Shown here one piece after another: positions 32,625 through 41,423 of a stretch of 64,000 bases of DNA. The stretch lies in assembly GCF_943913955.1 (NCBI RefSeq), contig NZ_CALUAE010000026.1, forward strand, positions 1 through 64,000, read 5' to 3'. How positions within the stretch are numbered: position 1 is the first letter of the stretch; each line of letters starts with the position of its first letter. The DNA comes from Mycolicibacterium bacteremicum. GTDB taxonomy: Bacteria; Actinomycetota; Actinomycetes; Mycobacteriales; Mycobacteriaceae. The translations under genes and the position numbers were made by a program. The notes under the pieces were generated by a model, which worked only from the letters and a program-made list of their open reading frames with translations, did not search any database and was not told where the DNA came from.

Positions 32625-34268
32625 ATGTCGACGATCTTCAACGTCCGCAACATCAAGCTGCCGCACTTCTCCAAGGCGACGGTGATCCTCACGGCCATCG
32701 TGCTGGTGGTCGCCGTCGGTGCGGCCGCGGTCGGCTGGAACGTGTACAAGAAGCTGACCACCACCACGGTGACCGCGTACTTCCCGCAGACCCTGGCGCT
32801 CTACCCGGGCGACAAGGTGCTCATCATGGGCGTCAAGGTCGGTGCAATCGACTCGATCGAACCGCAGGGCGACCGGATGAAGGTGGTGCTGCACTGGGAC
32901 AGCAAGTACAAGGTCCCCGAGAACGCCAGCGCCTCGATCCTCAACCCGTCGCTGGTGGCCTCCCGCGTCATCCAGATCTCCCCGCCCTACACCGGCGGTC
33001 CGGAGATGAAGGACGGAGCGGTCATCGACGAGGACCGCACCCAGGTCCCCGTCGAATACGACCAACTGCGCGACCAGATCAGCAGGCTGCTGTCCGATCT
33101 GGGCCCCACCCCCGAGCAGCCCAAGGGCCCGTTCGGCGATATCGTCGAATCGTTCGCCGACGGTTTCGAGGGCAAGGGCGAGCAGTTCAACAAGACACTG
33201 CAAGGACTTTCGGACGCGCTGACCGCGCTGAACGAGGGCCGCGGCGACTTCGTCGGGATCGTCAAGAGCCTGGCCGTGTTCGTCAACGCGCTGCACCGCA
33301 GTGATCAGCAGTTCGTGGCGCTGAACAATGACCTGGCGCAGTTCACCAACTCGTTCACCAACACCGACCGCGAGGTCGCCACCGCGCTGGACGATCTGAA
33401 CGAGGTGCTGGCCACCACCCGGCAGTTCCTCGACGAGAACGGCACGCCGCTCACCAACAACATCAACAACCTCTCCGACGTGACGACGGCGATCCTGCAG
33501 CCCGAGCCGCGCGACGGGCTGGAGACGGCGCTGCACGCCTTCCCGAACCTGGCGGCCAACGTCGTCAATATTGTCTCGCCCAACCAGGGCGGCATCGTCA
33601 GCCTGCCGGTGCTGCCCGGTGTCACCAACTTCTCCAATCCGCTGAACTTCATCTGCAGCTCCATCCAGGCCGGCAGCCGGCTCGGGTACCAGGAGTCCGC
33701 CGAGCTCTGCGCCCAGTACCTCGCGCCGGTGATGGACGCGATGAAGTTCAACTTCCTCCCGTTCGGCGCCAACCTGGCCGCCGGCGCGATGACCCTGCCC
33801 AAACAGATCGCGTACTCCGAACCGCGCCTGCGTCCGCCACCGGGATACAAGGACACCACCGTGCCGGGCATCTTCTCCCGCGACACCCTGTTCTCACACG
33901 GCAACCACGAGCCGGGCTGGATCGTGGCGCCGGGTATGCAGGGCGTCGAGGTGCAGCCGTTCACCGCGAACATGCTGACCCCGGATTCCTTGGCCGCGTT
34001 GCTCGGTGGGCCCGATATCGTGCCGCCGGCCGCGCCGCCGGCCTTCGGGGTGCCCCCCGGTGGCAACCTGCCCGGGCCGCCGAACGCGTACGACCAGAAC
34101 AATCCGCTGCCGCCGCCGTGGTACCCGCAGCCCGGCCCGCCCCCGGTGCCCGCACCGGGTGTCATCCCCGGGGATCCGCCGCCCGCGGTGCCCGTCGGCG
34201 CACCGGCCGCTCCCGCGGCGCCGGCCCCGCCCGGGCCGCCGCTGCCCGCCGAGGCAGGTGCACGATGA
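32625..34268 (+). CDS. mce1D: Mce1D, MlaD-domain protein
   Basis: 547 aa. Anchor AIVLVVAVGAAAVGWNVY, MlaD domain with LALYPGDKVLIMGVKVGAID, helical domain to about residue 300, conserved Cys pair (FICSS and ELCAQY), and a Pro-rich C-terminal tail. A 10-bp gap after mce1C includes AGGGCTGAACAG upstream of the ATG. It ends in an ATGA overlap with lprK. Confidence 0.95.
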   Translation: MSTIFNVRNIKLPHFSKATVILTAIVLVVAVGAAAVGWNVYKKLTTTTVTAYFPQTLALYPGDKVLIMGVKVGAIDSIEPQGDRMKVVLHWDSKYKVPENASASILNPSLVASRVIQISPPYTGGPEMKDGAVIDEDRTQVPVEYDQLRDQISRLLSDLGPTPEQPKGPFGDIVESFADGFEGKGEQFNKTLQGLSDALTALNEGRGDFVGIVKSLAVFVNALHRSDQQFVALNNDLAQFTNSFTNTDREVATALDDLNEVLATTRQFLDENGTPLTNNINNLSDVTTAILQPEPRDGLETALHAFPNLAANVVNIVSPNQGGIVSLPVLPGVTNFSNPLNFICSSIQAGSRLGYQESAELCAQYLAPVMDAMKFNFLPFGANLAAGAMTLPKQIAYSEPRLRPPPGYKDTTVPGIFSRDTLFSHGNHEPGWIVAPGMQGVEVQPFTANMLTPDSLAALLGGPDIVPPAAPPAFGVPPGGNLPGPPNAYDQNNPLPPPWYPQPGPPPVPAPGVIPGDPPPAVPVGAPAAPAAPAPPGPPLPAEAGAR

Positions 34269-35407
34269 ACCTGAAGAAGATCGCGACCCGCACGGTGGCC
34301 CTGGCCGCCGCCGGGCTGATGCTCACCGGGTGCGGACAGTGGCGAGGCATCGCCAACGTGCCGCTGCCCGGCGGGCCGGGCACCCAGAACGGCAGCACCA
34401 CGATCTACATCCAGATGCCGGAGACGTTGGCGCTCAACGCCAACAGCCGGGTGCGGGTGGCCGACGTGTTCGTAGGGCGGGTGCGCAAGATCGAGCTGAA
34501 GAACTGGGTGCCGTTGTTGACGGTCGACCTCGAACCGGGGGTGGAACTGCCCAAGAATGCGCTCGCCCGCATCGGCCAGACCTCGCTGCTCGGTTCCCAG
34601 CACGTCGAACTCGACGAGCCGGAGGATCCGTCCTCGGAGCCGCTACGCAACGGGGACACCATCCCGCTGCAGAATTCGTCGGCGTACCCGACCATCGAGC
34701 GGACGCTGGCCAGTATCTCCGGCATCCTCACCGGTGGCGGCATCCCGAACATCGAGACGATCCAGAACGAGGTGAACGCCATCCTCACCGGGCGTTCCGA
34801 CGAGATCCGGGAATTGCTGAACCGGTTGGACACCTTCACCTTCGAGTTGAACCAGCAGCGCGACGACATCACCCGCGCCATCGACTCGACCAACCGGCTG
34901 CTCTCGATCGTCAGCCAGCGCAACGACACGCTGGACCGGGTGCTCACCGAGTTCCCGCCGCTGATTCAGCATTTCGCGGAGACCCGCGACCTGTTCGCGG
35001 ATGCGGTGACCTCGCTGGGCCGGCTCAGCGATGTCGCGGACGAGACGTTGAGCAACACCAACGCCAACCTGAACACCAACCTGAAGAACCTGCAGCGCCC
35101 GCTGCGCGAGCTGGCCAAGGCCTCGCCGTACCTGGTGGGTGCGCTCAAGCTACTGCTGACGGCGCCGTTCAACATCGAGAATGTGTCGAAGGCGATCCGC
35201 GGTGACTACATCAACGTCTCTCTTACTATCGACCTAACGCTGAGCGCCATCGACAACGGATTCCTGTCGGGAACCGGTATCTCGGGCATGCTGCGGGCAC
35301 TGGAACAGGCCTGGGGCCGCGATCCGGCGACGATGATCCCGGACGTGCGGTTCACGCCGAATCCGAACAGTGCGCCCAACGGCCCGCTGATCGAAAGGTC
35401 GGAGTGA
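34265..35407 (+). CDS. lprK: Mce1E lipoprotein LprK
   Basis: 380 aa. Unlike the other Mce1 proteins, it starts with a lipoprotein signal (VALAAAGLMLTGC, lipidated Cys near residue 23), then the MlaD domain (ALNANSRVRVADVFVGRVRKIEL) and the helical tube domain. It corresponds to Rv0173 (LprK/Mce1E). A short run of uncommon codons is seen at about 35218-35238. The ATG overlaps the mce1D stop. Confidence 0.95.
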   Translation: MNLKKIATRTVALAAAGLMLTGCGQWRGIANVPLPGGPGTQNGSTTIYIQMPETLALNANSRVRVADVFVGRVRKIELKNWVPLLTVDLEPGVELPKNALARIGQTSLLGSQHVELDEPEDPSSEPLRNGDTIPLQNSSAYPTIERTLASISGILTGGGIPNIETIQNEVNAILTGRSDEIRELLNRLDTFTFELNQQRDDITRAIDSTNRLLSIVSQRNDTLDRVLTEFPPLIQHFAETRDLFADAVTSLGRLSDVADETLSNTNANLNTNLKNLQRPLRELAKASPYLVGALKLLLTAPFNIENVSKAIRGDYINVSLTIDLTLSAIDNGFLSGTGISGMLRALEQAWGRDPATMIPDVRFTPNPNSAPNGPLIERSE

Positions 35408-35410
35408 GTC

Positions 35411-36964
35411 ATGCTGCTGACCCGAATGATCAAGACACAGTTGCTCATCTTCGTCGCGCTGACGGTGGTGGCGCTGGTGGTGCTGTCGCTGGGCTACCTG
35501 CGGCTGCCGACCTACGCCGGGATCGGCATGTACCGGCTCTACGCCGAACTGCCGAACTCGGCGGGGTTGTACAAGACGGCCAACGTCACCTTCCGCGGTA
35601 CCACCGTCGGCAAGGTGATCGAGGTCGAGCCGACCGAGACCGGTGCGCGCGTCACGATGGACATCGACGACGACACCAAGGTGCCGGTCGATGCGAGCGC
35701 CGACGTGCACTCGGTGTCGGCGGTCGGTGAGCAGTTCCTGGACCTGGTGTCGCCGGACAACGTGTCGCAGTACTTCAACAACGGCGACACCATCACCAAG
35801 GGCACCGTGCCGGCCGAGGTCGGTCCGGCGCTGGACGCCGCGCAGCGGGGTCTGGCGGCACTGCCCGAGGAGAAGATCGGCGTCCTGCTCGACGAGACGG
35901 CCAAGGCCGTCGGCGGGCTGGGCCCGTCATTGCAGCGCCTCGTCGACGCCACCCAGAACCTGGCCGGCGACTTCCGGGAGAACCTGCCGTCGGTGACCGA
36001 CATCGTCGAGAACTCGGGCCCCATCATCGACTCGCAGGTGAACTCCGGGGATGCCATCGCCCGCTGGTCGGCGAACCTGAACACGATCGCCTCGCAGACC
36101 GCCGAGAAGGATGCGGCGTTGCGCAGCGGTCTGCAGCAGGCGGCCCCGACGGCCGATCAGCTCAACGCGGTATTCGGCGACGTGCGTGAGTCGCTACCCC
36201 AGACCCTGGCCAACCTCGAGATCGTCATCGACATGCTCAAGCGCTACAACAAGAACGTCGAGCAGGTGTTGGTGGTGCTGCCGCAGGCGGCCTCGATTAG
36301 CCAGGCCGCGACGATATTCGCTCCGCAAGCGTTGCTACACCTTGGCCTCGGCATCAACTCGCCGCCGCCGTGCCTGACCGGCTTCCTGCCGGCCTCGCAG
36401 TGGCGGTCGCCGGCGGACACCAAGACCGAGCCGTTGCCGTCCGGCCTGTACTGCAAGATCCCCAAGGATGCGCCGAACGCGGTGCGCGGTGCGCGCAACT
36501 ACCCATGTGTCGACGTGCCGGGCAAGCGCGCGGCGACCCCGCGGGAATGCCGCAGCGAAGAGCCGTACGTGCCGCTGGGGACCAACCCGTGGTACGGCGA
36601 CCCGAACCAGATCGTCGACTGCCCGGCCGCGGGCGCCCGCTGCACCCGCCCGGTGAACCCGGGACAGGTGATACCGGCACCGTCGATCAACAACGGGACC
36701 AACCCGCTGCCGGCCAGTCAGTTGCCTCCGCCGCAGACGACGCTGCCGACCAGTGATCCGCTCACCCCGCCTGGCCAGGGCTCGGTCACCTGCAGTGGAC
36801 AGCAACCCAATCCGTGCATCTACACTCCGGCATCAGGTCCGGGTGCGGTGTACAGCCCGTCCAGCGGTGAGGTGGTCGGACCCGACGGCGTCAAGTACTC
36901 CGTCAACAACTCGAGCAATCCAGGAGATGACGGATGGAAGGAGATGCTGGCACCGGCCGGCTGA
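35411..36964 (+). CDS. mce1F: Mce1F, MlaD-domain protein
   Basis: 517 aa, the last ring subunit. Anchor LLIFVALTVVALVVLSLGYL, MlaD domain (NSAGLYKTANVTFRGTTVGKV), helical domain, then a ~170-residue tail rich in Pro, Asn and Cys (for example YCKIPKD, NYPCVDVPG, CTRPVNPG), suggesting disulfides. It starts three bases after lprK and overlaps mam1A by 31 bases. Confidence 0.95.
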   Translation: MLLTRMIKTQLLIFVALTVVALVVLSLGYLRLPTYAGIGMYRLYAELPNSAGLYKTANVTFRGTTVGKVIEVEPTETGARVTMDIDDDTKVPVDASADVHSVSAVGEQFLDLVSPDNVSQYFNNGDTITKGTVPAEVGPALDAAQRGLAALPEEKIGVLLDETAKAVGGLGPSLQRLVDATQNLAGDFRENLPSVTDIVENSGPIIDSQVNSGDAIARWSANLNTIASQTAEKDAALRSGLQQAAPTADQLNAVFGDVRESLPQTLANLEIVIDMLKRYNKNVEQVLVVLPQAASISQAATIFAPQALLHLGLGINSPPPCLTGFLPASQWRSPADTKTEPLPSGLYCKIPKDAPNAVRGARNYPCVDVPGKRAATPRECRSEEPYVPLGTNPWYGDPNQIVDCPAAGARCTRPVNPGQVIPAPSINNGTNPLPASQLPPPQTTLPTSDPLTPPGQGSVTCSGQQPNPCIYTPASGPGAVYSPSSGEVVGPDGVKYSVNNSSNPGDDGWKEMLAPAG

Positions 36965-37632
36965 ACCCCACCGACGACGACATCGAGGCCACCGGGTCCG
37001 CGGCCTCCAAGGATGTGAAGGACTCCGAGGACTCCAAGGACAAGGACGCCGATACCGCTGAGCGGCCCGCGGACCCGGTCGACGCGGCACCCCAGGAGTC
37101 ACTCGCCGAACCCGATACCGCGCAGCCGTCCCACGGCCGGCTCGGTGGTGGCTGGGTCGCCGCCATCGCGGTCGTGCTGATCGCCCTGGCCGCCGGGATG
37201 GGTGCGGTGGGTTACCTGCTGCTGCAGTGGAACGCTCGCAGCGATCAGATCGCCCGCGACGATGCGGTGGCACTGCAGGCCGCCAAGGACTGCGTCATCG
37301 CCACGCAGGCGCCCGACACCGCGTCGATGGGCGCGGCGCAGGCCAGGATCGTGGACTGCTCGACCGGCGACTTCGGCGCGCAGGCCGTCTTTTATAGCTC
37401 GATCATGGTCGAGGCCTACCAGGCCGCCAACGTCCAGGTCGAGGTCTCCGACCTGCGCGCGGCCGTCGAACGGCACCACGACGACGGGTCGGTGGACGTG
37501 CTGGTCGCCGTGCGCACCAAGGTGACCAACAGTGAGACCGCCGATCAGGAGCAGGGCTACCGACTGCGGGTGACCATGCAGCGTGCCGACGGTACGTACA
37601 AGATCGCCAACCTCGTCCAGGTCACCACGTGA
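36934..37632 (+). CDS. mam1A: Mce-associated membrane protein Mam1A (Rv0175-like)
   Basis: 232 aa. An acidic, probably cytoplasmic N-terminus of about 65 residues (DVKDSEDSKDKDADT) is followed by one transmembrane helix (WVAAIAVVLIALAAGMGAVGY) and a ~140-residue extracytoplasmic domain of the Mce-associated (Mam) family. Such proteins stabilise Mce complexes. The ATG lies inside the end of mce1F with AGGAG upstream; its stop overlaps the next gene. Confidence 0.88.
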   Translation: MEGDAGTGRLNPTDDDIEATGSAASKDVKDSEDSKDKDADTAERPADPVDAAPQESLAEPDTAQPSHGRLGGGWVAAIAVVLIALAAGMGAVGYLLLQWNARSDQIARDDAVALQAAKDCVIATQAPDTASMGAAQARIVDCSTGDFGAQAVFYSSIMVEAYQAANVQVEVSDLRAAVERHHDDGSVDVLVAVRTKVTNSETADQEQGYRLRVTMQRADGTYKIANLVQVTT

Positions 37633-38600
37633 CAGCGGTTCTCGAAGACGCCGTCGAACTGGACCCGCAACCGGAGGTGGCGCCGGCGTCCTGGGGTGCG
37701 CGCGCGGGCGCGTTCGCCATCGATGTGCTGTTCGGGCTCGCCCTGATCGCGACACTGGCGATGCTGGCCTGGACGGCACCGCTGCTGGGCCCGCTGTGGT
37801 GGGTCTACACCGTGGCCGCGGGCCTGGCCGGTCTGCTCCTGATGGGCAATCGCTGGGTGCTGCCGGTGCGCACCGGGTGGTCGCTGGGCCGCGCGGTCAC
37901 CGGCATCCGGGTGGTGGGCCGTTCCGGCGGCCCGGCCGATACCGGCCGGCTGATCCTGCGCGATGTGGCGCACCTGCTCGACACCGCGCCCGCACTGTTG
38001 GGCTGGCTGTGGCCGCTGCTGGACCGCCGCGGGCGTACCTTCGCAGATCTGTTGCTGCGCACCGAGGTTCGTCGCGTCGGCGAACCGGCACGGGATGTGC
38101 GGCGGCCGGCGGCCATCGGCCTGGCCGCGGTGGCCGTGGTGTGCGCCGGCGCGACGGTGGCCGGTTATGCGCTGGTGTACCGGGCCGACCGTGCCCTCGA
38201 CGACGCGCGCAGCCAGATCGCGGCCCAGGGGGCCGGCATCGTCGAGCAGATCCTCAGCTACACCCCCGACACCGCCGACCAGGATTTCGAGCGCGCCCGG
38301 TCGTTGGCCTCGGACAGCTACCGCCCGCAACTGGTCGCTCAGCAGGACGCCCTGCGCAAGTCGCCGCTGGTGTCCAACGAGTACTGGTCGGTCAACAGCG
38401 CGGTGCTGGAGTCGCCCGCGCCGACCACCACCACGGCCTCGATGCTGCTGGCCATGCAGGGCCAGCGCGGCAGCGACCCGAACACCATGCGGTTCATCAC
38501 CGCCACCGTGCGCGTCGACTTCGTCAAGTCCGGAGAGCAGTGGCAGGTGCAGAACCTGTCCGTGTTGACCCGGCCCCAGGCCCCCGGGGGTGGCCGATGA
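37629..38600 (+). CDS. mam1B: Mce-associated protein Mam1B with RDD domain (Rv0176-like)
   Basis: 323 aa. The N-terminal ~150 residues form an RDD membrane domain (SWGARAGAFAIDVLFGL with the R and D, three helices); a further helix near residue 165 leads to a Mam-type periplasmic domain. The RDD-Mam fusion is as in Rv0176. The GTG start overlaps the mam1A stop by four bases (GTGA), and its own stop overlaps mam1C (ATGA). Confidence 0.88.
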   Translation: MTAVLEDAVELDPQPEVAPASWGARAGAFAIDVLFGLALIATLAMLAWTAPLLGPLWWVYTVAAGLAGLLLMGNRWVLPVRTGWSLGRAVTGIRVVGRSGGPADTGRLILRDVAHLLDTAPALLGWLWPLLDRRGRTFADLLLRTEVRRVGEPARDVRRPAAIGLAAVAVVCAGATVAGYALVYRADRALDDARSQIAAQGAGIVEQILSYTPDTADQDFERARSLASDSYRPQLVAQQDALRKSPLVSNEYWSVNSAVLESPAPTTTTASMLLAMQGQRGSDPNTMRFITATVRVDFVKSGEQWQVQNLSVLTRPQAPGGGR

Positions 38601-39148
38601 GCCCGCGCCGCATCATCGAACCGGACCGGCCCGAATACTTCGTGGCCCCGGTCGACCCGCCGGTGCGCTGGGGTCTGCCGCTGGTGGCCGCGATCTCGGC
38701 GGTGCTGGTCGCCGTCGCGCTGGGCTTCGCCTCCTGGTTCACGGTGGTGCACGAGTCGGACCGGCAGACCGAGATCCGCGATGCCGACGCGCTGGGCTAT
38801 GTGCGGGCTTTCATGACCGCGTACACGACACTGGATCCGTTCAACGCCAACGACTATGCGGACCGGATGCGGGCCCAGGGCACCGGTGAGTTCCTCCAGG
38901 TCTTCACCGAGAAGCAGAACGAGATCGTGCTGCAGGTGGCCCGGCTGGAGCCCACCACCGGCACCGTCGTCGAGGCGGGCGTGCAACGGTGGAACGAGAA
39001 CGGCAGCGCCGACGTGCTCGTCGCCACCAAGAGCACCAGCACCACCCCGGACGGCAAGCAGACCATCGAGACCGGAAGCCGTTGGCTGGCAACGGCCATC
39101 AAGGAAGGACAGCAGTGGAAGATCAGCCGACTGATTCAGGTGATCTGA
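38597..39148 (+). CDS. mam1C: Mce-associated membrane protein Mam1C (Rv0177-like)
   Basis: 183 aa, against 184 in Rv0177. A short basic N-terminus, one helix (LPLVAAISAVLVAVALGFASW) and a ~140-residue extracytoplasmic Mam domain (DADALGYVRAFMTAYTTLDP). Start by ATGA overlap with mam1B; the last 34 bases overlap mam1D. Confidence 0.88.
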   Translation: MSPRRIIEPDRPEYFVAPVDPPVRWGLPLVAAISAVLVAVALGFASWFTVVHESDRQTEIRDADALGYVRAFMTAYTTLDPFNANDYADRMRAQGTGEFLQVFTEKQNEIVLQVARLEPTTGTVVEAGVQRWNENGSADVLVATKSTSTTPDGKQTIETGSRWLATAIKEGQQWKISRLIQVI

Positions 39149-39807
39149 CCACCGGGTCCGACACCACCGACGCGCCCGCCACCGGTGAGCGCGCGGATGT
39201 CACCGACACCGCCGCGTCCGGCGAATCCGCCGACGCCGCGCAGGCGCCGGACACCGCCGACGACCCGGCACCGGTGCTGGTACCGCACCGGCCACCCGGC
39301 CGCCGGGTGAAGGTACTCGCGACGATCGGCGCCGCGGCGTTCGTCGGTGCCGCGGCCTTTGCCGGCGCCACCGCGGCGCCCTACCTGAGCGACCGGGCGC
39401 AGGTGCAGGTCAAGCTCGACATCGCCGGCACCGCGGCCGACGCCATCAGCACGTTGTGGACCTACACACCGGAGGACATGGAATCGCTGCCCGACCGGGC
39501 GGCGAAGTATCTCGGCGGGGATTTCCAGGTCGAGTACCGCAAGTACATCGATGCGATCGCCGCGCCGAACAAACAGGCTCAGGTGTCCAACAACACCCAG
39601 GTGCTCGGTACCGCGGTGGAGTCGGTGGATGCCGACAACGCCTCGGCGATCGTCTACACCAACTCGGTGGCCACCAGCCCCGTCACCAAGAACATCCCGT
39701 CGCTGCGCTACCTGTCCTACCGGCTGACCATGGAGAAGCGTGGCACCGACTGGCTCATCACCCAGATGAATGCCATCACCTCGCTGGACCTGACGCCCAG
39801 GCTGTAA
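39115..39807 (+). CDS. mam1D: Mce-associated membrane protein Mam1D (Rv0178-like)
   Basis: 230 aa from GTG 39115, which has AAGGAAGG upstream and lies inside mam1C. The N-terminal ~65 residues are acidic and low-complexity (TTGSDTTDAPATGERAD), followed by one helix (IGAAAFVGAAAFAGATAA) and the Mam domain (STLWTYTPEDMESLPDRAAK). It ends the 13-gene run that starts at fadD5. Confidence 0.86.
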   Translation: MEDQPTDSGDLTTGSDTTDAPATGERADVTDTAASGESADAAQAPDTADDPAPVLVPHRPPGRRVKVLATIGAAAFVGAAAFAGATAAPYLSDRAQVQVKLDIAGTAADAISTLWTYTPEDMESLPDRAAKYLGGDFQVEYRKYIDAIAAPNKQAQVSNNTQVLGTAVESVDADNASAIVYTNSVATSPVTKNIPSLRYLSYRLTMEKRGTDWLITQMNAITSLDLTPRL

Positions 39808-39816
39808 CCGCGGGCC

Positions 39817-40497
39817 ATGCAATCGCCTGTCTCGCACCGTCGCACGGTTGCGGTGCTGCTGCTGCTCACCTTCGCCACCGGACTGGTGGACGCGGTCAGC
39901 GTGCTGGTGCTCGGCCACGTGTTCGTCGCCAACATGACCGGCAACGTCATCTTCCTCGGATTCTGGTTCGTCCCGCACTCCGGGGTCGACCTCCTGGCCG
40001 CGGTGGTCGCGTTCGTCAGCTTCCTGGGCGGCACCGTGGTGGGTGGGCGCCTGGTGCGTCATCTCGGTCCGTCGGTGCGCCGGTGGATGACGGTGGCGCT
40101 GAGCATCGAAGTACTCGCCCTGGTCACGCTGGCGCTGCTGGCCGGGGCGGGCATCCTGCGCTATCACGACGACTCGAAACTGGTGCTGATCGCCGGGTTG
40201 GCGGTCACCTTCGGCATCCAGAACGCCGCCGCCCGACAGTTCGGAATCGCCGAGTTGTCCACCACGGTGCTCACCCAGACCATCGTCGGGATCGGTTTCG
40301 ACAGCAGGCTGGCCGGCGGGACCGGGCAGCGCGAGAAACTGCGCTACGGCGTGGTGTTGACGATGTGCGCCGGTGCGGTGCTGGGAGCCACCATGACGCT
40401 CTACGTGGTGGCGCCGGTGATCGGACTGGCCGCCGCGGTGGTGGCGGTGGCCGGTCTCATCTTCGCCCTCGGACCGACCGTGGCGCCGCCCGGTTAG
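39817..40497 (+). CDS. YoaK-family (DUF1275) membrane protein
   Basis: 226 aa, about six helices. The opening FATGLVDAVSVLVLGHVFVANMTGNVIFLG (VDAVS and NMTGN) is the DUF1275/YoaK signature. Function is not established for the family. It lies nine bases after mam1D on the same strand and may be read through from mce1; no separate promoter was seen. Confidence 0.88.
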   Translation: MQSPVSHRRTVAVLLLLTFATGLVDAVSVLVLGHVFVANMTGNVIFLGFWFVPHSGVDLLAAVVAFVSFLGGTVVGGRLVRHLGPSVRRWMTVALSIEVLALVTLALLAGAGILRYHDDSKLVLIAGLAVTFGIQNAAARQFGIAELSTTVLTQTIVGIGFDSRLAGGTGQREKLRYGVVLTMCAGAVLGATMTLYVVAPVIGLAAAVVAVAGLIFALGPTVAPPG

Positions 40498-40507
40498 TCT
40501 GAGCGCC

Positions 40508-41338
40508 ATGCCCACAGTTCTGGTCACCGGAGCCGGCCGAGGAATCGGCCGGACCATTGCTGAGCACCTCGCCGTCGCCGGCTGGGATGTCATCGCCGGC
40601 GTGCGCAACCCCGTCGACGGCGCCATGTTGACCGCGACCCACCCGGACCGCATCTCGGTGGTGACCCTCGATGTCACCGACGCCGGGCACATCGCCGCCC
40701 TGGCCGACGCGCTGCCGTCGCACCTCGATGCGGTGGTGAACAACGCCGGCATCGTGGTCGCCGGGCCGATGGAGACGGTGTCAGCCGAGCAGTGGCGTAA
40801 ACAGTTGGACGTCAACGTGATCGGCCAGCTGGCCGTGACCCGCGCGGTGCTGCCCAGACTGCGCAGCAGCCAGGGTCGGGTGCTGTTCATCTCCAGTGTC
40901 AACGGACGCCTATCCACCCCGCTGATCGGGGCGTATGCCGCGTCCAAGTTCGCGCTCGAAGCCGCCGCGGATGCCCTGCGAATGGAGTTGCGGCCGTGGC
41001 GGATTGCGGTCGTCCTGGTCGAGCCCGCGCAAACCGACACCGATATGTGGCGCACCGCCGGCGAGATGGTCGACGAGGTGGAGTCCGCACTCTCGGCCGA
41101 GGACCGTGCGCTCTACGCCCGGCACATCTCCGGTATGCGCAAGTCGGTGCCGGTCTCGCAGCGCATCGCGGTCGCCCCGCAGAAGGTCGCCGACGTGGTG
41201 CTGACCGCGCTGACGGCGAAACGTCCACGGGCACGGTACGTCGTCGGTGCCGGTCCCAAGCTCCAGCTGGCTTTGCTGACGCGGATGCCGGCAACCATCC
41301 GAGACCGCTTGTTGCGCAGCGTGATGCGCCAACCCTGA
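40508..41338 (+). CDS. Short-chain dehydrogenase/reductase
   Basis: 276 aa. TGAGRGIG (residues 7-14), NNAG, catalytic Ser in ISSVNG and YAASK (Tyr/Lys). The C-terminus is longer than in classical SDRs and lacks a DGG end, as in the retinol-dehydrogenase-like branch (PSTDTDM-like EPAQTDTDMW). TAGTCT (40495-40500) lies seven bases before the ATG: likely leaderless. Substrate unknown. Confidence 0.88.
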   Translation: MPTVLVTGAGRGIGRTIAEHLAVAGWDVIAGVRNPVDGAMLTATHPDRISVVTLDVTDAGHIAALADALPSHLDAVVNNAGIVVAGPMETVSAEQWRKQLDVNVIGQLAVTRAVLPRLRSSQGRVLFISSVNGRLSTPLIGAYAASKFALEAAADALRMELRPWRIAVVLVEPAQTDTDMWRTAGEMVDEVESALSAEDRALYARHISGMRKSVPVSQRIAVAPQKVADVVLTALTAKRPRARYVVGAGPKLQLALLTRMPATIRDRLLRSVMRQP

Positions 41339-41423
41339 CTTCGGCCCGGCGGCAAAAGCATTGGCCCCGCCGTTAGCCGGTGCTAAGTTCCTGCCAGGAC
41401 TCAGCGGGGGAGGCACAACGTAG